NCBI GenBank assembly: GCA_963693085.1 | Contig: OY856410.1 | Coordinates: forward strand, 884,515,335 to 884,579,334 | From: Alisma plantago-aquatica | Lineage: Eukaryota > Streptophyta > Magnoliopsida > Alismatales > Alismataceae | Length of the DNA stretch: 64,000 nt | Direction: 5' to 3' | Shown here: piece by piece, positions 1 through 12,712 of the stretch | How the letters are laid out: each line of letters opens with the position of its first letter | How positions within the stretch are numbered: position 1 is the stretch's first letter | Notes under the pieces: generated by a model | Told to the model about the DNA's origin: nothing | What the model saw: the letters and a program-made list of their open reading frames with translations, nothing else | The model's database searches: none | Position numbers and translations under genes: made by a program

Positions 1-772
1 TGTCTTTGTTCATCACAAACCCACCTCCTTCCTCAATATTTTCCCAAACCTTTCTTCCTACAAATTAATCCCTTTTTTCATGCGTCTCCACCCTCGCATA
101 GATTCACATATATCCCCTTTCTTCTTTAACTTTCTTGGCACTAGTGTGCAACAACACCATCAATTGTCTAACCTCATGCATCTGATCGACTTCATAGGGG
201 GCCAAGTGGGGCTTGCACCCTTCCCCTTCCTTCCTCAAGTTATTAGAATCAACCCTTTACCCTTCCATAGGTTATTAGCAACCCAACTAGGCTATACCAA
301 TGTCGACCAACCATAGAAGGTGTAGCGTCCTCGTATTCCTCACTCTTGGATCCAATGAGGGAGCTGGTTCTTACTGGTTTTGCCTCCTTTTTAGGCGTGG
401 TCAGATTACAAGACAAGGCATTTTATGGCGCCCACAGTCTTTATAGGTTTCCCTATGTCCCTATGACCATTTGATTAACGAGGGAAGAGTAGAAAGTGTT
501 ATTGTAGGTGGCATGTAGCCACTATTATTATAGCAACAATAAGTTAGGGCTACTTTCTCCCATATTCCACATCTTCCAACAAATTTTGTTTCATCCTACG
601 CTTCACCAACAACTTAATGAGTCTTCCACTAAATCTCAGAGTTGGAAATTCCACTTTGGGCATACATTATGAATGGCTTGGGTACCTAAAAATCTACAAA
701 GATTTCTTTTGACCAACTCAACGCCCTTCCACAACCCCTAGAAACTTCACTGAATTGCACTATGGTATTAGG
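1..772. other. Unassigned flanking DNA
   Basis: No gene, RNA or repeat recognised. Short open frames here have no family motif and no plausible splice context. Probably decayed intergenic or transposon sequence next to the TRIM array. Confidence 0.5.
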
Positions 773-896
773 GCCATAACCACATAGTTCATTAGTGATG
801 GGCTCCCTGAAAAGGAGGTGTACTTTGGTGATATGGGTAGTCCAGTCATTCCTTTTAAGGTCATTTTATTCAAGACCTCAAATTCTAGGATTTACA
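773..896 (-). repeat. TRIM LTR, truncated left copy
   Basis: Matches the right parts of the other two TRIM LTRs, including a shared CATAACCACATAGTTC block and the stretch ending at TTTACA. Its left part is missing. Confidence 0.65.
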
Positions 897-1146
897 ATCT
901 CCCCCACTTGGACTCTTGACATAGTCGTCAAGGCTCAACTATATGGCCTCATAATATTTTTCCATTTCAGTGCAGACCTAGCATGGCCAATTTACACCTA
1001 GCTCCCGATCACGGCTACAGTGAAAGGGTGGATCTATCACCACAGATAACTCTTTCCAACATGTCTGGACCACACGTCTCAAAGACTAGCATGCCAGGGC
1101 CCATGTAGGCCCCACATACTGGAGGGGAAGTGGTTCTAATACTATT

Positions 1147-1382
1147 TGTAGCGCTCGAGCCCACTGCCCAAGGCTCTAGTAGAGTTTCAGGAATGACAAC
1201 TAGCCTCACAGACCACCACTAGCCTTAATTGTGTGTTTTATCCTCACTCACACGTAAGTCATAACCACATAGTTCTTTAATGGTGGACTCCCTAAAAAAG
1301 AGGTGCACCTCTGTGATATTGGTAGTTCAAATATCACTTTTAAGACCATTTTATTTTCTACCTTAAATCATGGGACATTACA
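1147..1382 (-). repeat. TRIM LTR, middle (shared) copy
   Basis: Bounded by TGTAGCGC on the left and GGGACATTACA on the right. It serves as 5' LTR of the left unit and 3' LTR of the right unit. A degenerate primer-binding site (GGTTCTAATACTA on the plus strand) abuts it on the left. Confidence 0.68.
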
Positions 1383-1632
1383 ATCTCCCATACTTAGACT
1401 CTTGGTGTCCTTGTCAAGGCTTGACTATATGGCCTCAAAATATTTCCTCATTTCAGAGTAAACCCAAATGGCTCATGGACACCCAGCTCCTGATCACGGA
1501 ATAGCAGCACAAGGGTGGCTACATCACCATGGGAAGCCCTTTCCAACTTGTTTGAACCACAAGGCTCAAGAATAGGATGCCACATGCCCACGTAGGCCCA
1601 CCAGTTAGAGGGGTTATGGCTCTAATACCATT

Positions 1633-1921
1633 TGTAATGTCTGGTCCCACTGCCCAAAGCACTAGTAGAGTATTAGGAATGACGACTAGCCCAACATATC
1701 ACCATTAACCTTAATTGCACACTTTGCTCTCACTCACACGTAAGCTAAGATAAACTTTCTAACGGGTAACCATTCTAGTACTACTCTGGGTTGAGCACGC
1801 TTAACTAAAAATTCTTTAATAATGGGCTCCCTGAAAAGGAGGTGTACCTTGGTGATATGGGTAGTCCAATCATTCCTTTTAAGATCATTTTATTTAAGGC
1901 CTCAAATTTTAGGATGTTACA
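1633..1921 (-). repeat. TRIM LTR, right copy
   Basis: Bounded by TGTAATGTCTGG and GGATGTTACA. It contains roughly 50 bp not found in the middle copy, just after the CTCACACGTAAG block. The adjacent primer-binding site at 1615-1630 is the best preserved of the array. Confidence 0.68.
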
Positions 1922-4900
1922 AAATGGGAGTGAACTTGTTGGGTTACCTGAAGAGAGTAGAGAGGTGAAGAAGTTGCAAAGGTGCTACTAGTGCTGCAAG
2001 TAGTCCTCGATACCTCTAAGTCAAAGCCTACACCACCTAAGTTGAGTTCCCACCTTGGATGCAAATTCTAATAGAACTAGCAAGATGCTCCACCGCTAGT
2101 GAAACAATAACTATTGTTTCAAAAAAATTACTCCTAGTAAGTTTTGTTGGCACCGACTCACTTCCCCGATGGATGCCTCACACTGTTTAGGCTCGTGCCT
2201 TGATTAATTAGGATGAGGAACAAGCCTCAGAGCATACTGAATCTAGAACCTTGGTTAATTTGTGTTGCCAACAAACTCATTTTTCCTAGGAAGGTATCTA
2301 GATGTAGTGAATGTTGACCAAACATTCAAACATAGATTGTGATCCTTACTTCAAATGTTGATGTTGAAAGGAATATAACACATATATGTTCTATAAGACC
2401 ATGACAAAGAATCAAGGCACATAAAGTCAATGCATATGCTATGCCTAGGTAGCTTCCTAGGAATATGCTTCGACCATATGGATTTCTTAGGTAGAGGCAA
2501 TCAGTTGAAGCAAGTACTTATCACCTTGAACGATACAAGTCCAAGGGAAAAAATATATAATCCAAGTATATAATACAAGTCCAATATATTCATCGCTCTC
2601 TAAGCAAAGAATTGCTTAAACAAAGATCTATCCATTGTTATCCAAGCAGAGGATTTCTAGTATGTTCTCAACCCAAGTGCTACCTTCATAAGAAACCAAG
2701 TATTGCCTTTAAAGCTTGGGCAGAAGTGGGAGGGAGGAGTATCTTACATTTTGACAGTGGATTACCGATGTGAGTTGGTGTGATAGTACTTCTTGAAAAC
2801 AATAGATTAGCGTAAAATGTGATACATTTGGAGTAGGCTTGGAAGAAAAATCAAATTTGATCCAAATGACAACTAGCGGAATTTGTATATTCAAAACCAC
2901 TATAGACCAAGCCCAAGATCATGTGCTTATTGTGAAGCGGACCTAACAAACTTGTAGATTCGCTATGAACTTATTTGATCCAGTAAACTAGGTTGTTGGG
3001 AACACATTAGACTATGTTGTTATTGCTCTGAAACCTTTTGTCTAACACTGTCACCTCAACATTAGCGATGAGAGTCCATGATCATAGCTCTAGCTTAGGC
3101 CCAACACACCCATCCTCAGTTTGACACCATTTTTTGTATTGTGGGTTTTTTGGATTTAGATCATGTGTGATTTGTATATTTTTGAGTGGAATCTATTTTC
3201 ATTCAGGTTGGGTCTGTTTCGAATCCATAGAATCTGACATGTTGCCATTATTACTATGAAGTTCATTTACTTCTTATATTTTTAAGAAAGCCATCTTTTC
3301 CTTCTTCATTGTTTTGTTTCATATCTAGTTCAATCTCTTGAGCAAGAACATCGATGAATGCCTAATCTATCGTGGAAATGATCCTAGTGAGATGGAAGTG
3401 GGCATGGTGAGACTGTCATTGGGGTGGAAAATACAAGTGAGGTGGTACATAGAGAAGAAAGTAGAAGGCACTAAGGTTGTGGCAAGCAAGAGGATGGGTT
3501 GGGATGGTGAATGCAATTATAATGGAAGGATGAGGGCTCAGTGGTTACACGAGAGTAGAGAGGGTGTGTATTTTTATTAGGTACAAGGTTTATCAGGAAT
3601 GGGTTATCTGGAAGATAGGAGGAAGTGGGCAAGTGATGAAGTAAGGGGAAATAGGGTTTGGACATTGGGTTGCTCTAGTTGGTCCAGGGAATAGGGGGAG
3701 GGGTCTGTGATGAGATAGGGGCTAGTGGTGATGAGTTTTGTGGGGTAGGATAAGATGATAGAGGAGTAATTGGAGTTGCTAGGATGATGATCTAGAGAAG
3801 GGTGGGTTAATGGTGTGATCAATGATCCAAAATGACGGTGGTTTCTGGATGAAGGTTGTGTTGCATCGATGGTGAGTGATGATAGGGTCGAGACCTAAAC
3901 ATAATAACTTAGGATTAGGATCTGTTACCTCTTAATGGAGAACTACAAATAAAATTGATACTAACTAATTAATATTTTAAAATCAAATATGATTTTATTC
4001 ATACTTATTGTGGTGTCTTAGCAAGACCAATATACGACTTGTATATAGGTCTGCAAATAGAAACAAGATAAGAAGTCATTCATGTAGGATTAAACACCAT
4101 GGATTTACAAGAAAGACAAGGTAAATACAATAACATAGTAAAATAATGTGATTTATATTAAATTCCTAACAAGCGGTGTTGTTAATAATGGTATGATGAA
4201 GCCTAAGCTCAGAAGTACACAAAGACGGATCATTCATGCATCACTCCTTCTAGTAGTTATTGTTGTAGGATTGGCATAGTAATTACTTTGAGTTAACATG
4301 GAACAATCATTAAGCATGAGTGAAAGGCACACCAAGTGTTGAATTAATGAAATTGTCATATAACCCTTTCCACAAAACCATAAAATTATATACAAATGGC
4401 TTAGCTTGACAGAATTATTCAACAGGTTGAGTTCAACCCATATTAGGTAGGAAAAATAAGGATAGGTAGGGTATTATGTGGATAAAATGCTATAAGAACA
4501 TAACCAGATACCAACCATGTTTGTGAGCTTAACAAAGTAGGGCTGCACATTATCCTTTGTACATATAACTCCACCAAAATAATTAGTGGACATATACTTA
4601 CAGTCAAAGTAAAGATATGAAATATACCTCAAGTTCACAAGAACATGCATAAAATATTTGCATGGAAACAGTCATATTAGAAAGAAAAAAAATATTCTAA
4701 AACTATGGAACCAGCCTAGCATGTCTGACTAAGTGTTGTGAAAAAAATGTATGTGAGTATTGCACATATGAAATGTACAAGATAACGTAAAGAACCACAT
4801 ATGCATACAACCAAACATCCTAAAGTATGTATGCTCAAATGTCTCCATAGAACACTAAAGAAATCAATTTCTGCAATTAATTATATTGGTGTGTACTTTG

Positions 4901-6656
4901 ACAGAAATTATAAAAAGGTCATCCACAATATTTGGTCAGTGTTTTTAAAATTAATGTCTAATTTTAGTTCTTTTTCTATCACTTCGATAGTGATAAGCTC
5001 ATAAATGTCGAGCATATCTAGTGTCTAGTAAAGCAATTTTTTTTTTAATGTTTAGAATTGATCATGGTTACATGCCATCTATTGTTGTTTTGTAGGCATA
5101 AATGCCATGTTTGTGGTTTCAATTCACTAGACCTGTTGTTGCAGGACACACATCCCTTTTGGGCATTTAATTAAGCACACCACATGCAAATTGGAGTCGG
5201 AGAATCTGAACAGGTGGGTGCAAGGTGTTATCATTCAAGTGTGAATATCATTCAGTAATATACTGCCAGTTGCATACAAGCATGCATCGATAGGCTTCCA
5301 CACACCACAAGTCAAATGTAAACTAGCAAAACACACTCATTCATACTGCCATTAGCTAACAAAATAAACATATCAAAGAATAACCAAAGTGGTAGATCTT
5401 TAATAAAGTAACCAGTAGATAAAAGATAGTAGTACCTAGTGTGATTGGGTGTCATGCTATCCCTTTATAGAAGAAATTATGCTTGTCCTGTTTGTAGAAG
5501 CAGAGGACCATGGAAATCCTGTCCTTAAGGAGCTTCTCAGGTACCTACTTCTTCTTCCTGCATGACATGACATCCAATATAGGTTGATGCAATGCTATCT
5601 TAAAATCCTATGAGAAATGGTTATCTTGATATTAGGATCAAGCAAATGATTCAGTCATATAATTGATCTGGTGGAAGACTATGAGTCAGAGGAGAAATTT
5701 AAGAGCATCTTGAATCATACAAGATAATCGTTGTCTATGGATTTGCAAGGGAGTCTTGATTTACGGAGTGATCTCGCATGATCTGTCATGTGTTGGAAAT
5801 AGGCTGAACCGCTATCCCCTGAGATAACGGATCTCTTCAACTGTTGCAAGTCTTGAGCAACCAACCGAAGCTAGAAATCTACAACTAGCATGGTGACGAG
5901 GGCCTCGCGGAAGGGGATCAGCCCAGGCACAGCACCTCGGGCCAATGCATCCGGCCGACCCGGCGACCCCGCTATGCCCAGAAGATCCTTGTCGAGTTCT
6001 TTCGCCGGAGACAACTTGAAGACGCATCAGCGTGTGTGGTTTGCGGCCAATATACAATAGATCCTAGAAGAGGTAGTTGTTGCGAGTCCAACAAAGGGGA
6101 CCGACTTTTCCAGCAAGGGAGCGCCACCATCCAAAGAGGCCCCCATTTAGCGATCTCTGGCGTGTACCCTTGAAAACCTGAAGTGGCGGATCATCTACAA
6201 TGGGCACCCCCTTACAGGGATAGGAGGAAGAGCTGGAGATGGTTGGGGCGAGGAGGAGGTGAGGCGCTGCAGGTTGAACAAACTGATTCTCCCCATTCTA
6301 GGGCCGGCACCTGCGGATCGAGAAAATGAAAGTCTAAACCGGGTGAAGGAAATGAAAGTCTTCACGCGCAAGGAAATGGAAATCTCAAGTTGCATGGGGA
6401 GTGAAAATAAACAGGAAATGGGTATATGGAGCATAGGTATGGAAGTAAATATAATGACACATTGGTGTGCCACGTTCACTTATGTGTCAGTATTTTGAAA
6501 AACATGTGTCGATTTATGGGCGGTCGTCTAGTAGTGACTACTACTTTGTCAAATAAAGCATTAAGAGATTGGACTTAGCCAGATTCTGCATAAAGAATGG
6601 GATCGATCTTCATGGGAAGCATGGGAGCAATCTCCATGGGTTCTACTATAAACTAT
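1922..6656. other. Long stretch without supportable genes
   Basis: AT-rich DNA with only short, unconvincing open frames. No tRNA, rRNA, retroelement core domain or clear terminal repeats were recognised. The single compositional anomaly is the GC-richer patch listed separately at 5812-6330. Confidence 0.5.
5812..6330 (-). other. GC-richer, exon-like patch of unknown origin
   Basis: Base composition rises clearly above the AT-rich surroundings. On the minus strand two open segments occur, at 6195-6479 (94 codons, Ser/Pro-rich end) and 5812-6057 (81 codons). A different minus frame across 5870-6020 also gives an open, unbiased peptide containing KELDKDLLGIAG. No family is recognised and the frames are not joined by a convincing splice pair. 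It may be a remnant of a host gene or a gene piece carried by an old transposon. Confidence 0.25.
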
Positions 6657-7747
6657 TGTTGTCAATTTTGAATTACGTCATTACATGCAAGAGCGACATC
6701 TGTAATTTAGGTTAACAGTTTAGGCCAATCCAGATAAGAAAACGTAGAATAAACCAATGTAGGAGAACAAAAATAAATAAGGTCAGGATCAAACCAGGTC
6801 GTTCGTTGAGAAATGAACGTGATATACTTAAAGAAATCAACGTCTTGCAACCCTTCTGGATAGGCGTCGTTCTCCTAGTCGACTCGGTCACGAACCTAAA
6901 GAAGAGACGTCTCACTCGTGTTGACGACGAGCGATGCAGACAAACCAGTTGTGCTACCAATGCAGCTCAACAACTACATGAACCACCGTCTGACAGGTTG
7001 TGTCTCGGAAGGGCAAGATGGACGATCTTACAACGTCTAGGAGAATATCTCCACGTAGCACCACAGAAGTGATGACGGTAGAAAGACTCCAATTTTAGGT
7101 TTCACAAACACATACTCAAATGGATGACGGCTGTGTGTTCGAAATATGTGTTTAACCCTAATGACTAGAGGCATACTTATAGCCTTACATGCCCCAGTAA
7201 TCATATTCCTGTTAAGACGCGACCACTCAGTTGCTCTTGTACACATTGTGGAAAATTCCACAAAAGAGTCGTTTTTCAGTTAGGATTAAAAAATCCTAAT
7301 AAGAAAGAAATAATTAATTAAATCAATAATTAATTACGTAATTGTATCTTTGTGCAAAAAAAAGACGGAAGACATTCTCCACAATCTACAATCCACAATC
7401 CACAAGTCGTAAGCCACGTGTCCAAGCCTGAGCCCGTGCCCGACCCTGCCCGGCCAGGCTAGGTCAAACAAGATGAGACGTGGTGTGGTGCACGCGTGCG
7501 TGCGTGTGTTTTGTGGTCACCATACCCACCAAGGAGGTGAGCATACCCTCCTCCTAAGACCCTTGAACACCAATGTCCCATATGATCCTACATATAAGGA
7601 CCACAAGTTCTAGGAGTGAGCAATGTGGGATAAAACTTCTTTCCCATTTGCACTAGTGACAAAACTATCTCTCTCACATGTATTAGTTGCACTATATTGG
7701 GCTTAACCCATGCTAGATACATGGATGTAGAAGCCATATCTCTAACA
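6657..7747 (-). repeat. Copia-0 3' LTR (minus orientation)
   Basis: On the minus strand it starts TGTTAGAGATATGG directly after a purine tract (GTGGGAGAT; plus strand 7748-7757) and ends near TTGACAACA. A TATA-like CTTATATGTAGG lies in its first part (plus strand near 7588). These are the usual features of a plant Copia 3' LTR. The left boundary is a guess from the CA end. Only one LTR of this element lies in the window. Confidence 0.5.
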
Positions 7748-7960
7748 ATCTCCCACAAAGTTCAATGTGTAGTGTGCTCTATCATTCAATCCTCCATATT
7801 GTGCTTTCAACAGATACCTTCTGGTTTGAATCTATCTGAGTTATTCAACTGTGACGCCTATAGGAACTAGGTGAACAAAATTCTTGAACTTGAACTTTGG
7901 GTGCAAGAGTATAGGTTGGTACACAATAAAGACATGTTAGAAAAGAAAACAATGCATTAT
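7748..7960 (-). mobile_element. Copia-0 internal 3' edge, cut by Gypsy-B
   Basis: About 210 bp of the interrupted element, between its purine tract and the first base of the Gypsy-B LTR. The rest of Copia-0 should lie beyond the right edge of the window. The five bases before Gypsy-B are ATTAT, so the same five should recur after the Gypsy-B 3' LTR. Confidence 0.42.
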
Positions 7961-9354
7961 TGTATATCCCTGACCTGGGTTATGCCTTAACCCTAGAAGT
8001 TTTTCTTAAGTAAGTCATTTAGATTCTTGTCTTTATCTTTTGAAAAGTAATTAAGACTAAAGGAGAGATTATGTTTCAATTTTGGTCCTATTTGAATAAC
8101 GTTGAAATAATATTTTACCTATTTTGGACTAAATTGCAATTTACCCAATTTAAGGGGTTACCTTATAAATGTTACATGATAAATGTTCATCAACTATTAT
8201 AGCATCATAAGAATGAGAATGATGCTGAGGTATGGATTGTGGAAGCCTAATTTCCAAGAAGGAGCTTGTTTGAGTAATGCTTGTGTATTGAATGCTAGTT
8301 TTGGTGTAATTTGCAGATTATCCAAAATCTAGGGCTGAATATGTAAAATACCACTTCAAGAGTGTCCCTACTATTTCTTGGTATCATTTAGAGAAAATAA
8401 AAAGAATGGGGCATCTTGTTTGAACTACTTTTGAGGAGAGATAATATTGATAATAAAATAATCAAGATTTAAGCATAATTGAAACCCGAATTTATTTTGT
8501 AGCAAAAATAAATATATTAATTGAAGTTCCCATCAACTAAAAAGGATGTGGTTGAAATCTTATAGTGGTAGGACAACCAAACGCTTTGAGTGGCACCAAA
8601 ATATTTTAAGTAGGTGAAGAAATCCACTCACATTTGTTAAATAAAAAGTAATGTCCACTAAAAATGGATAATAGTATTATAATGATTAAGGTGCTTAAAT
8701 GGTTGCTTTTAATTCAAGGATAATTAAGAGGATATTGAAGAAAAATGAATATGGCTTCAAAGACAAGGGAGGCAGGGGCATGTGGTAAGAAAGTGGATGA
8801 ATTTTCTCCTACTTTCCCACTCCTAGAAAATCAATTATATGTACTCAGTTTTCTCCTTACTTGAAAAGCTATTTTTGCAAACCACTTTCTTCCCTTGTTT
8901 TGGCCGATGACTAAGGAGCTTAGGAGAAGGAGGAAAACATTCCCCAAGCTGAAGGTAAGCTCCATGATCATCTTCAACCTTGGATTGATGGTTGAAATCG
9001 GATTTCAACATTCATTTTCTTCTCTCTTCAATCTAAAGCTCAACCTTGGCTATCTTTTGCATCCAAAGAGTTAGAAACGAACCTTGGATAGTTGAAGGAG
9101 CTTCTTTCACCATTAGAGACGAGAAGCTTGAAGCTTTGAAGCTACTTTGAAGGCGGTTTATACAACTTGAATCCATCAATGTTATTATTGATTTTAATTT
9201 CTCATCATATGTTGATCTTTTATTTTCTTCTTGAATAATTGATGAATTCAACATATATATGACAGTAGAATTTAGATGTTTGAAGCTTGATGATGATGAC
9301 ATCATCTTATCATACACCTCAAGAATATAAAAAATAAATGGTTTCGATTTTTTA

Positions 9355-9820
9355 TGACCAAATGGTCTCAAACCATTTAGGGTTAAACAGATTCAAAGTT
9401 GATTTGATCATATAGTTTCATCTCTAAATTGACCAAACGGTCTCAAACCGTTTGAGGACCAAATAGTCTCAAACCGTTTGAGGATCAAACAGTCTCAAAC
9501 CATTTAGGTTTAATCAATCTTCAAATCGTTTGAGGGTCTTGGGTTGAAACAATTTTTAAACCATTAGATATGAAATGGTTTCAAAACCGTTTGATGAGAA
9601 AAAGGTTCAAGACTGTTTAAGGATATAAAGACCAAGACCGTTTGAAGGTCTAAACGGTCTCAAACTGTTTGATGGTTTAAGGACCAAACCATTTGATGGT
9701 TTAGGACCAAACCGTTTGAAGGTTTAGGGCCAAACAGTTTGAAGGTTCAATTGGTTCAAACCGTTTGAAAATTTAATTGGTCCAAACCGTTTGAAGGTCC
9801 AATTGATTCAAACCATGAAA
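9355..9820 (+). repeat. Array of inverted AAACGG/CCGTTT motif pairs (Gypsy-B LTR)
   Basis: A run of short dyads such as AAACGGTCTCAAACCGTTT, repeated with point changes and variable spacing. No coding function. The same motif type occurs in both Gypsy-A LTRs. Confidence 0.8.
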
Positions 9821-10069
9821 GTACTAATAACCCCATAAGTGGTTGAAGAGTATCTCAAGGTTGATTTCAATGGAAGTACCTCTAAAGTACTTAGGTGATT
9901 AGTATAATTAGAGTGATTATCACTTGATGCCTATGAAAGTAATGAATTCAATACACTATGATAAGCATAGCTGTGTGTACTTGAGTAAGAGGTTAAGTCA
10001 ACCTTATAAGGTATGATGATGATGTGTGTTCCTAAGTACATGGAACAATGATAAGTATGATTTTATATA

Positions 10070-10349
10070 GGGTGATGTTATGTGAAACCCTAATTGATAA
10101 AGATGGGAAACTCTAACCCTAATATAGGGTGATGTTATGTGAAACCCTAATTGATAAAGATGGGAAACTCTAACCCTAATATAGGGTGATGTTATGTGAA
10201 ACCCCAATATAGGATGATGTTATGTGAAACCCCAATATAGTATGATGTTATGTGAAACCCTAATATAGGGTGATGTTATGTGAAACCATAATATAGGGTG
10301 ATGTTATGTGAAACCCTAATTGATAAAGATGGGAAACTGTAACCCTAAT
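10070..10349 (+). repeat. ~28 bp tandem array (Gypsy-B LTR), continuing at 39530
   Basis: Units of the form AATATAGGGTGATGTTATG followed by TGAAACCCT, some with an inserted TTGATAAAGATGGGAAAC. The array continues without loss across Gypsy-A, at 39530-39640. Each unit has an ACCCTAATATAGGGT quasi-palindrome. Confidence 0.8.
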
Positions 10350-11744
10350 TGTAAAATCCCTGACCTGGGTTATGCTTAAACCCAGATGTTTTGCTTAATA
10401 AAGTGGATTATATGCTTTCTCTTATCTCTTGAAAAGTAATTAAGGCTCAAGAGGGACTTATATTTCAATTTTAGTCCTATTTGAATAATGTTGAAACAAT
10501 GTTTTGTTAATTTTGGACTAAAGTGCAAATTACCCAAGTTGAGGGGTTGACTTGCAAATTGTACATGATAATATGTTCCTCATGTGTCGAATCATAATGA
10601 TAATGAAGATGGTGCAGAGGTATGGCTTGTGGTAGCCTGAGTACCAAGAAAAAGCTGATAAAGCAATGTTTGTGCATTAAAACCTAGTTTTGGTGTAATG
10701 TGCAATTTACCCAAAACCCAGGGTTCAATATGCAAATTACCACTTCAAAATAGTCCCTAATAATTCTTGGCATCATGTAGAGTAAAGAAAATGAGAGGGG
10801 CGTCTCTTTTGTATCTCTTTGGAGGAGAGAGAATCTTGATATTAAAATAATCAAGATTTAAGCATAATTGGAACTTTATTTTAATTCAATGCAAAAATAA
10901 ATATGTTAATTGAGGAGCCCTTTAACCAAAAGGTGAGGGATGATTTTGAAAAAGGATGGAAGAAAATGTGCCTTGCAAAGGCACGAAAATATCCAAAGGA
11001 AGTGGATAACTCACTCACATTATTATAAGAAAAAGAAATATCCACTCACTTATGGATATTATTATAATATGATTTAAGGTGCTTAGTTTGTTTTCCTTTA
11101 AATTGTGGATAATTGAGAGCAATAATAGTCAAGTAAGATAGCCTAGTATCTAAGGAAGAGAAGTGGGAAAATGGCAAGGATATGGATAAGTTATCCCCTA
11201 CTTTCTCTCTCTTGAAATGAATTTAATAAAAATGAATATAAGCTCATTTATCCATAGCTTGAAAGGGGAATTTTGAACCCACTTTCTTTCTTTGCTTGCA
11301 AAACGACCAAGGAGGCTAAGGAGAAATAGAAGGACTAAGTTACAACCTGTAGTTAAGCTTCTTGATCACTTTCTACCATGATTTCATGGTGGAAATCGAA
11401 AATAAATGATGGATTTCTTCTTTTCTCCATTCAATCTTCAACCCTAGCCAATCTTTTCACTCCAAAGCTTGAGGACGAGCCTTGGGAGGGTTGAAAAAGC
11501 TTCTTACATTATTGTTTTCGTGAATCTCCAAGCTTTGAAGCTCAATTGAAGGCGGGTTATATAACTTGAATCCTTATTCATTGTTATTGAACTCAATTTC
11601 TCAATCAATTATGTTCAATTTCTCTTCTTGCAATTCCTTTGATTAGTTGATGCAACTACCATGATAATGGAAGTAGTTTTCGATGGAATAAGGCTTGATG
11701 ATGATGACATCATCTTAGGCACACTTTCCAACAAATTTGAGTTG

Positions 11745-12350
11745 CAAACGGTTTTGGACCTTTGGTCAAAACAGTTTCACAAAACCGTTTGGAGACCAAA
11801 CGGTTTGCAAACCGTTTGGTGATTTGAGTCACAAACCGCATGAGAGTGTTGACCATTTGGATGGGTTGACTATTTGAGGTCTGAACACTAGTACATGTTG
11901 GATGATGATCCAATGGATCCAATTCGTTGATTAAATGTATGGAAAATCCACCAATTACACCTCTAATCGATTTGTTGGAGGTTCCATAGATTGATCCAAT
12001 CGATTTCAAGACTTTTTGGGTCAAACGGTCTTGAGACCGTTTGAGCCCAAATGGTCTTGAAACTGTTTGGGATCAAACGGTTTCAAAACCGTTTGGTGAT
12101 CCAATGGTTGAGATTTTAGGGTTGGAGATCCAAGAGCCAATAATTGTTGAACTTCAATAACTCAATTGATTGAAGGTTTCAATGTAGCAAATCATGTTCA
12201 ACCAATTGATGGATGTACCTAATGAACCCTTGCGGTTTTGAGACTGATTTGGCCCAAATGGTCTTGATACCATTTGAGTCCAAATGGTCTTGAAACCATT
12301 TGGGGTTAAATGGTTTCGAAACGTTTGGGATCAAACGGTTTCAAAACCGT
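11745..12350 (+). repeat. Inverted AAACGG/CCGTTT motif pairs (Gypsy-A 5' LTR)
   Basis: Clusters at about 11745-11820, 12015-12095 and 12235-12350. A representative dyad is CAAACGGTTTCAAAACCGTTTG. Counterparts in the 3' LTR are at 35875-36465. Confidence 0.8.
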
Positions 12351-12712
12351 TTGGTGATGAAATTTCAAAACCGAATAAAGGACAATTGTGATTCAATCAT
12401 TTGGAAATTGAAGGTAATGATTGTTCCAATGATACAATGATTGATAGTAATGACAATCAATGATAGGTACAAAGGTTGAATCCCTAAAGTACCTAATATT
12501 AATACCTTTAAAGGGATAAACCCTAATTGCTTATAAAAACAATAACTTAGTACACTATGACAATCATAGTTGTATGTACTTGATTGAAGGGTTGATATAA
12601 CCTAATCAAGTTGAGAGGATGATAGATAGGAAATCATACATGAATATGATTCATGTGGTGATGAAGGGTATGATCCTCAGCAAAGAGATCATAAAACCCT
12701 GATCCTGAGTGT

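Larger units (their letters stand above)
773..1921 (-). mobile_element. Tandem TRIM retrotransposon array (three LTRs, two internal domains)
   Basis: Three diverged copies of a 236-289 bp terminal repeat alternate with two ~250 bp internal domains. Read on the minus strand each LTR starts TGTAA and ends in CA. A purine tract (the plus strand shows ATCTCCC at 897 and 1383) lies just before an LTR start. A primer-binding-like TGGTATTAGAGCC lies two bases after the 5' LTR (plus strand 1615-1630). There is no coding capacity. This is the TRIM (terminal-repeat retrotransposon in miniature) plan, and sharing of the middle LTR indicates unequal recombination between copies. The leftmost LTR is truncated. 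Confidence 0.72.
7961..10349 (+). repeat. Gypsy-B 5' LTR, left part
   Basis: Begins TGTATATCCCTGACCTGGG, clearly related to the Gypsy-A LTR start TGTAAAATCCCTGACCTGGG. It carries a palindromic-motif array (9355-9820) and a short tandem array (10070-10349), and is then interrupted by Gypsy-A. Joined with the right part it is ~4.3 kb. Confidence 0.85.

Noticed and set aside
3338..3822. Opposed short ORFs on both strands near 3.4-3.8 kb
   Set aside because: Purine-skewed low-complexity DNA, no domain, no splice or promoter context.
10004..10207. Minus-strand ORF with a repeated GFHITSPYIRVRVSHLYQL peptide
   Set aside because: It is a translation of the 28 bp tandem array in the Gypsy-B LTR.
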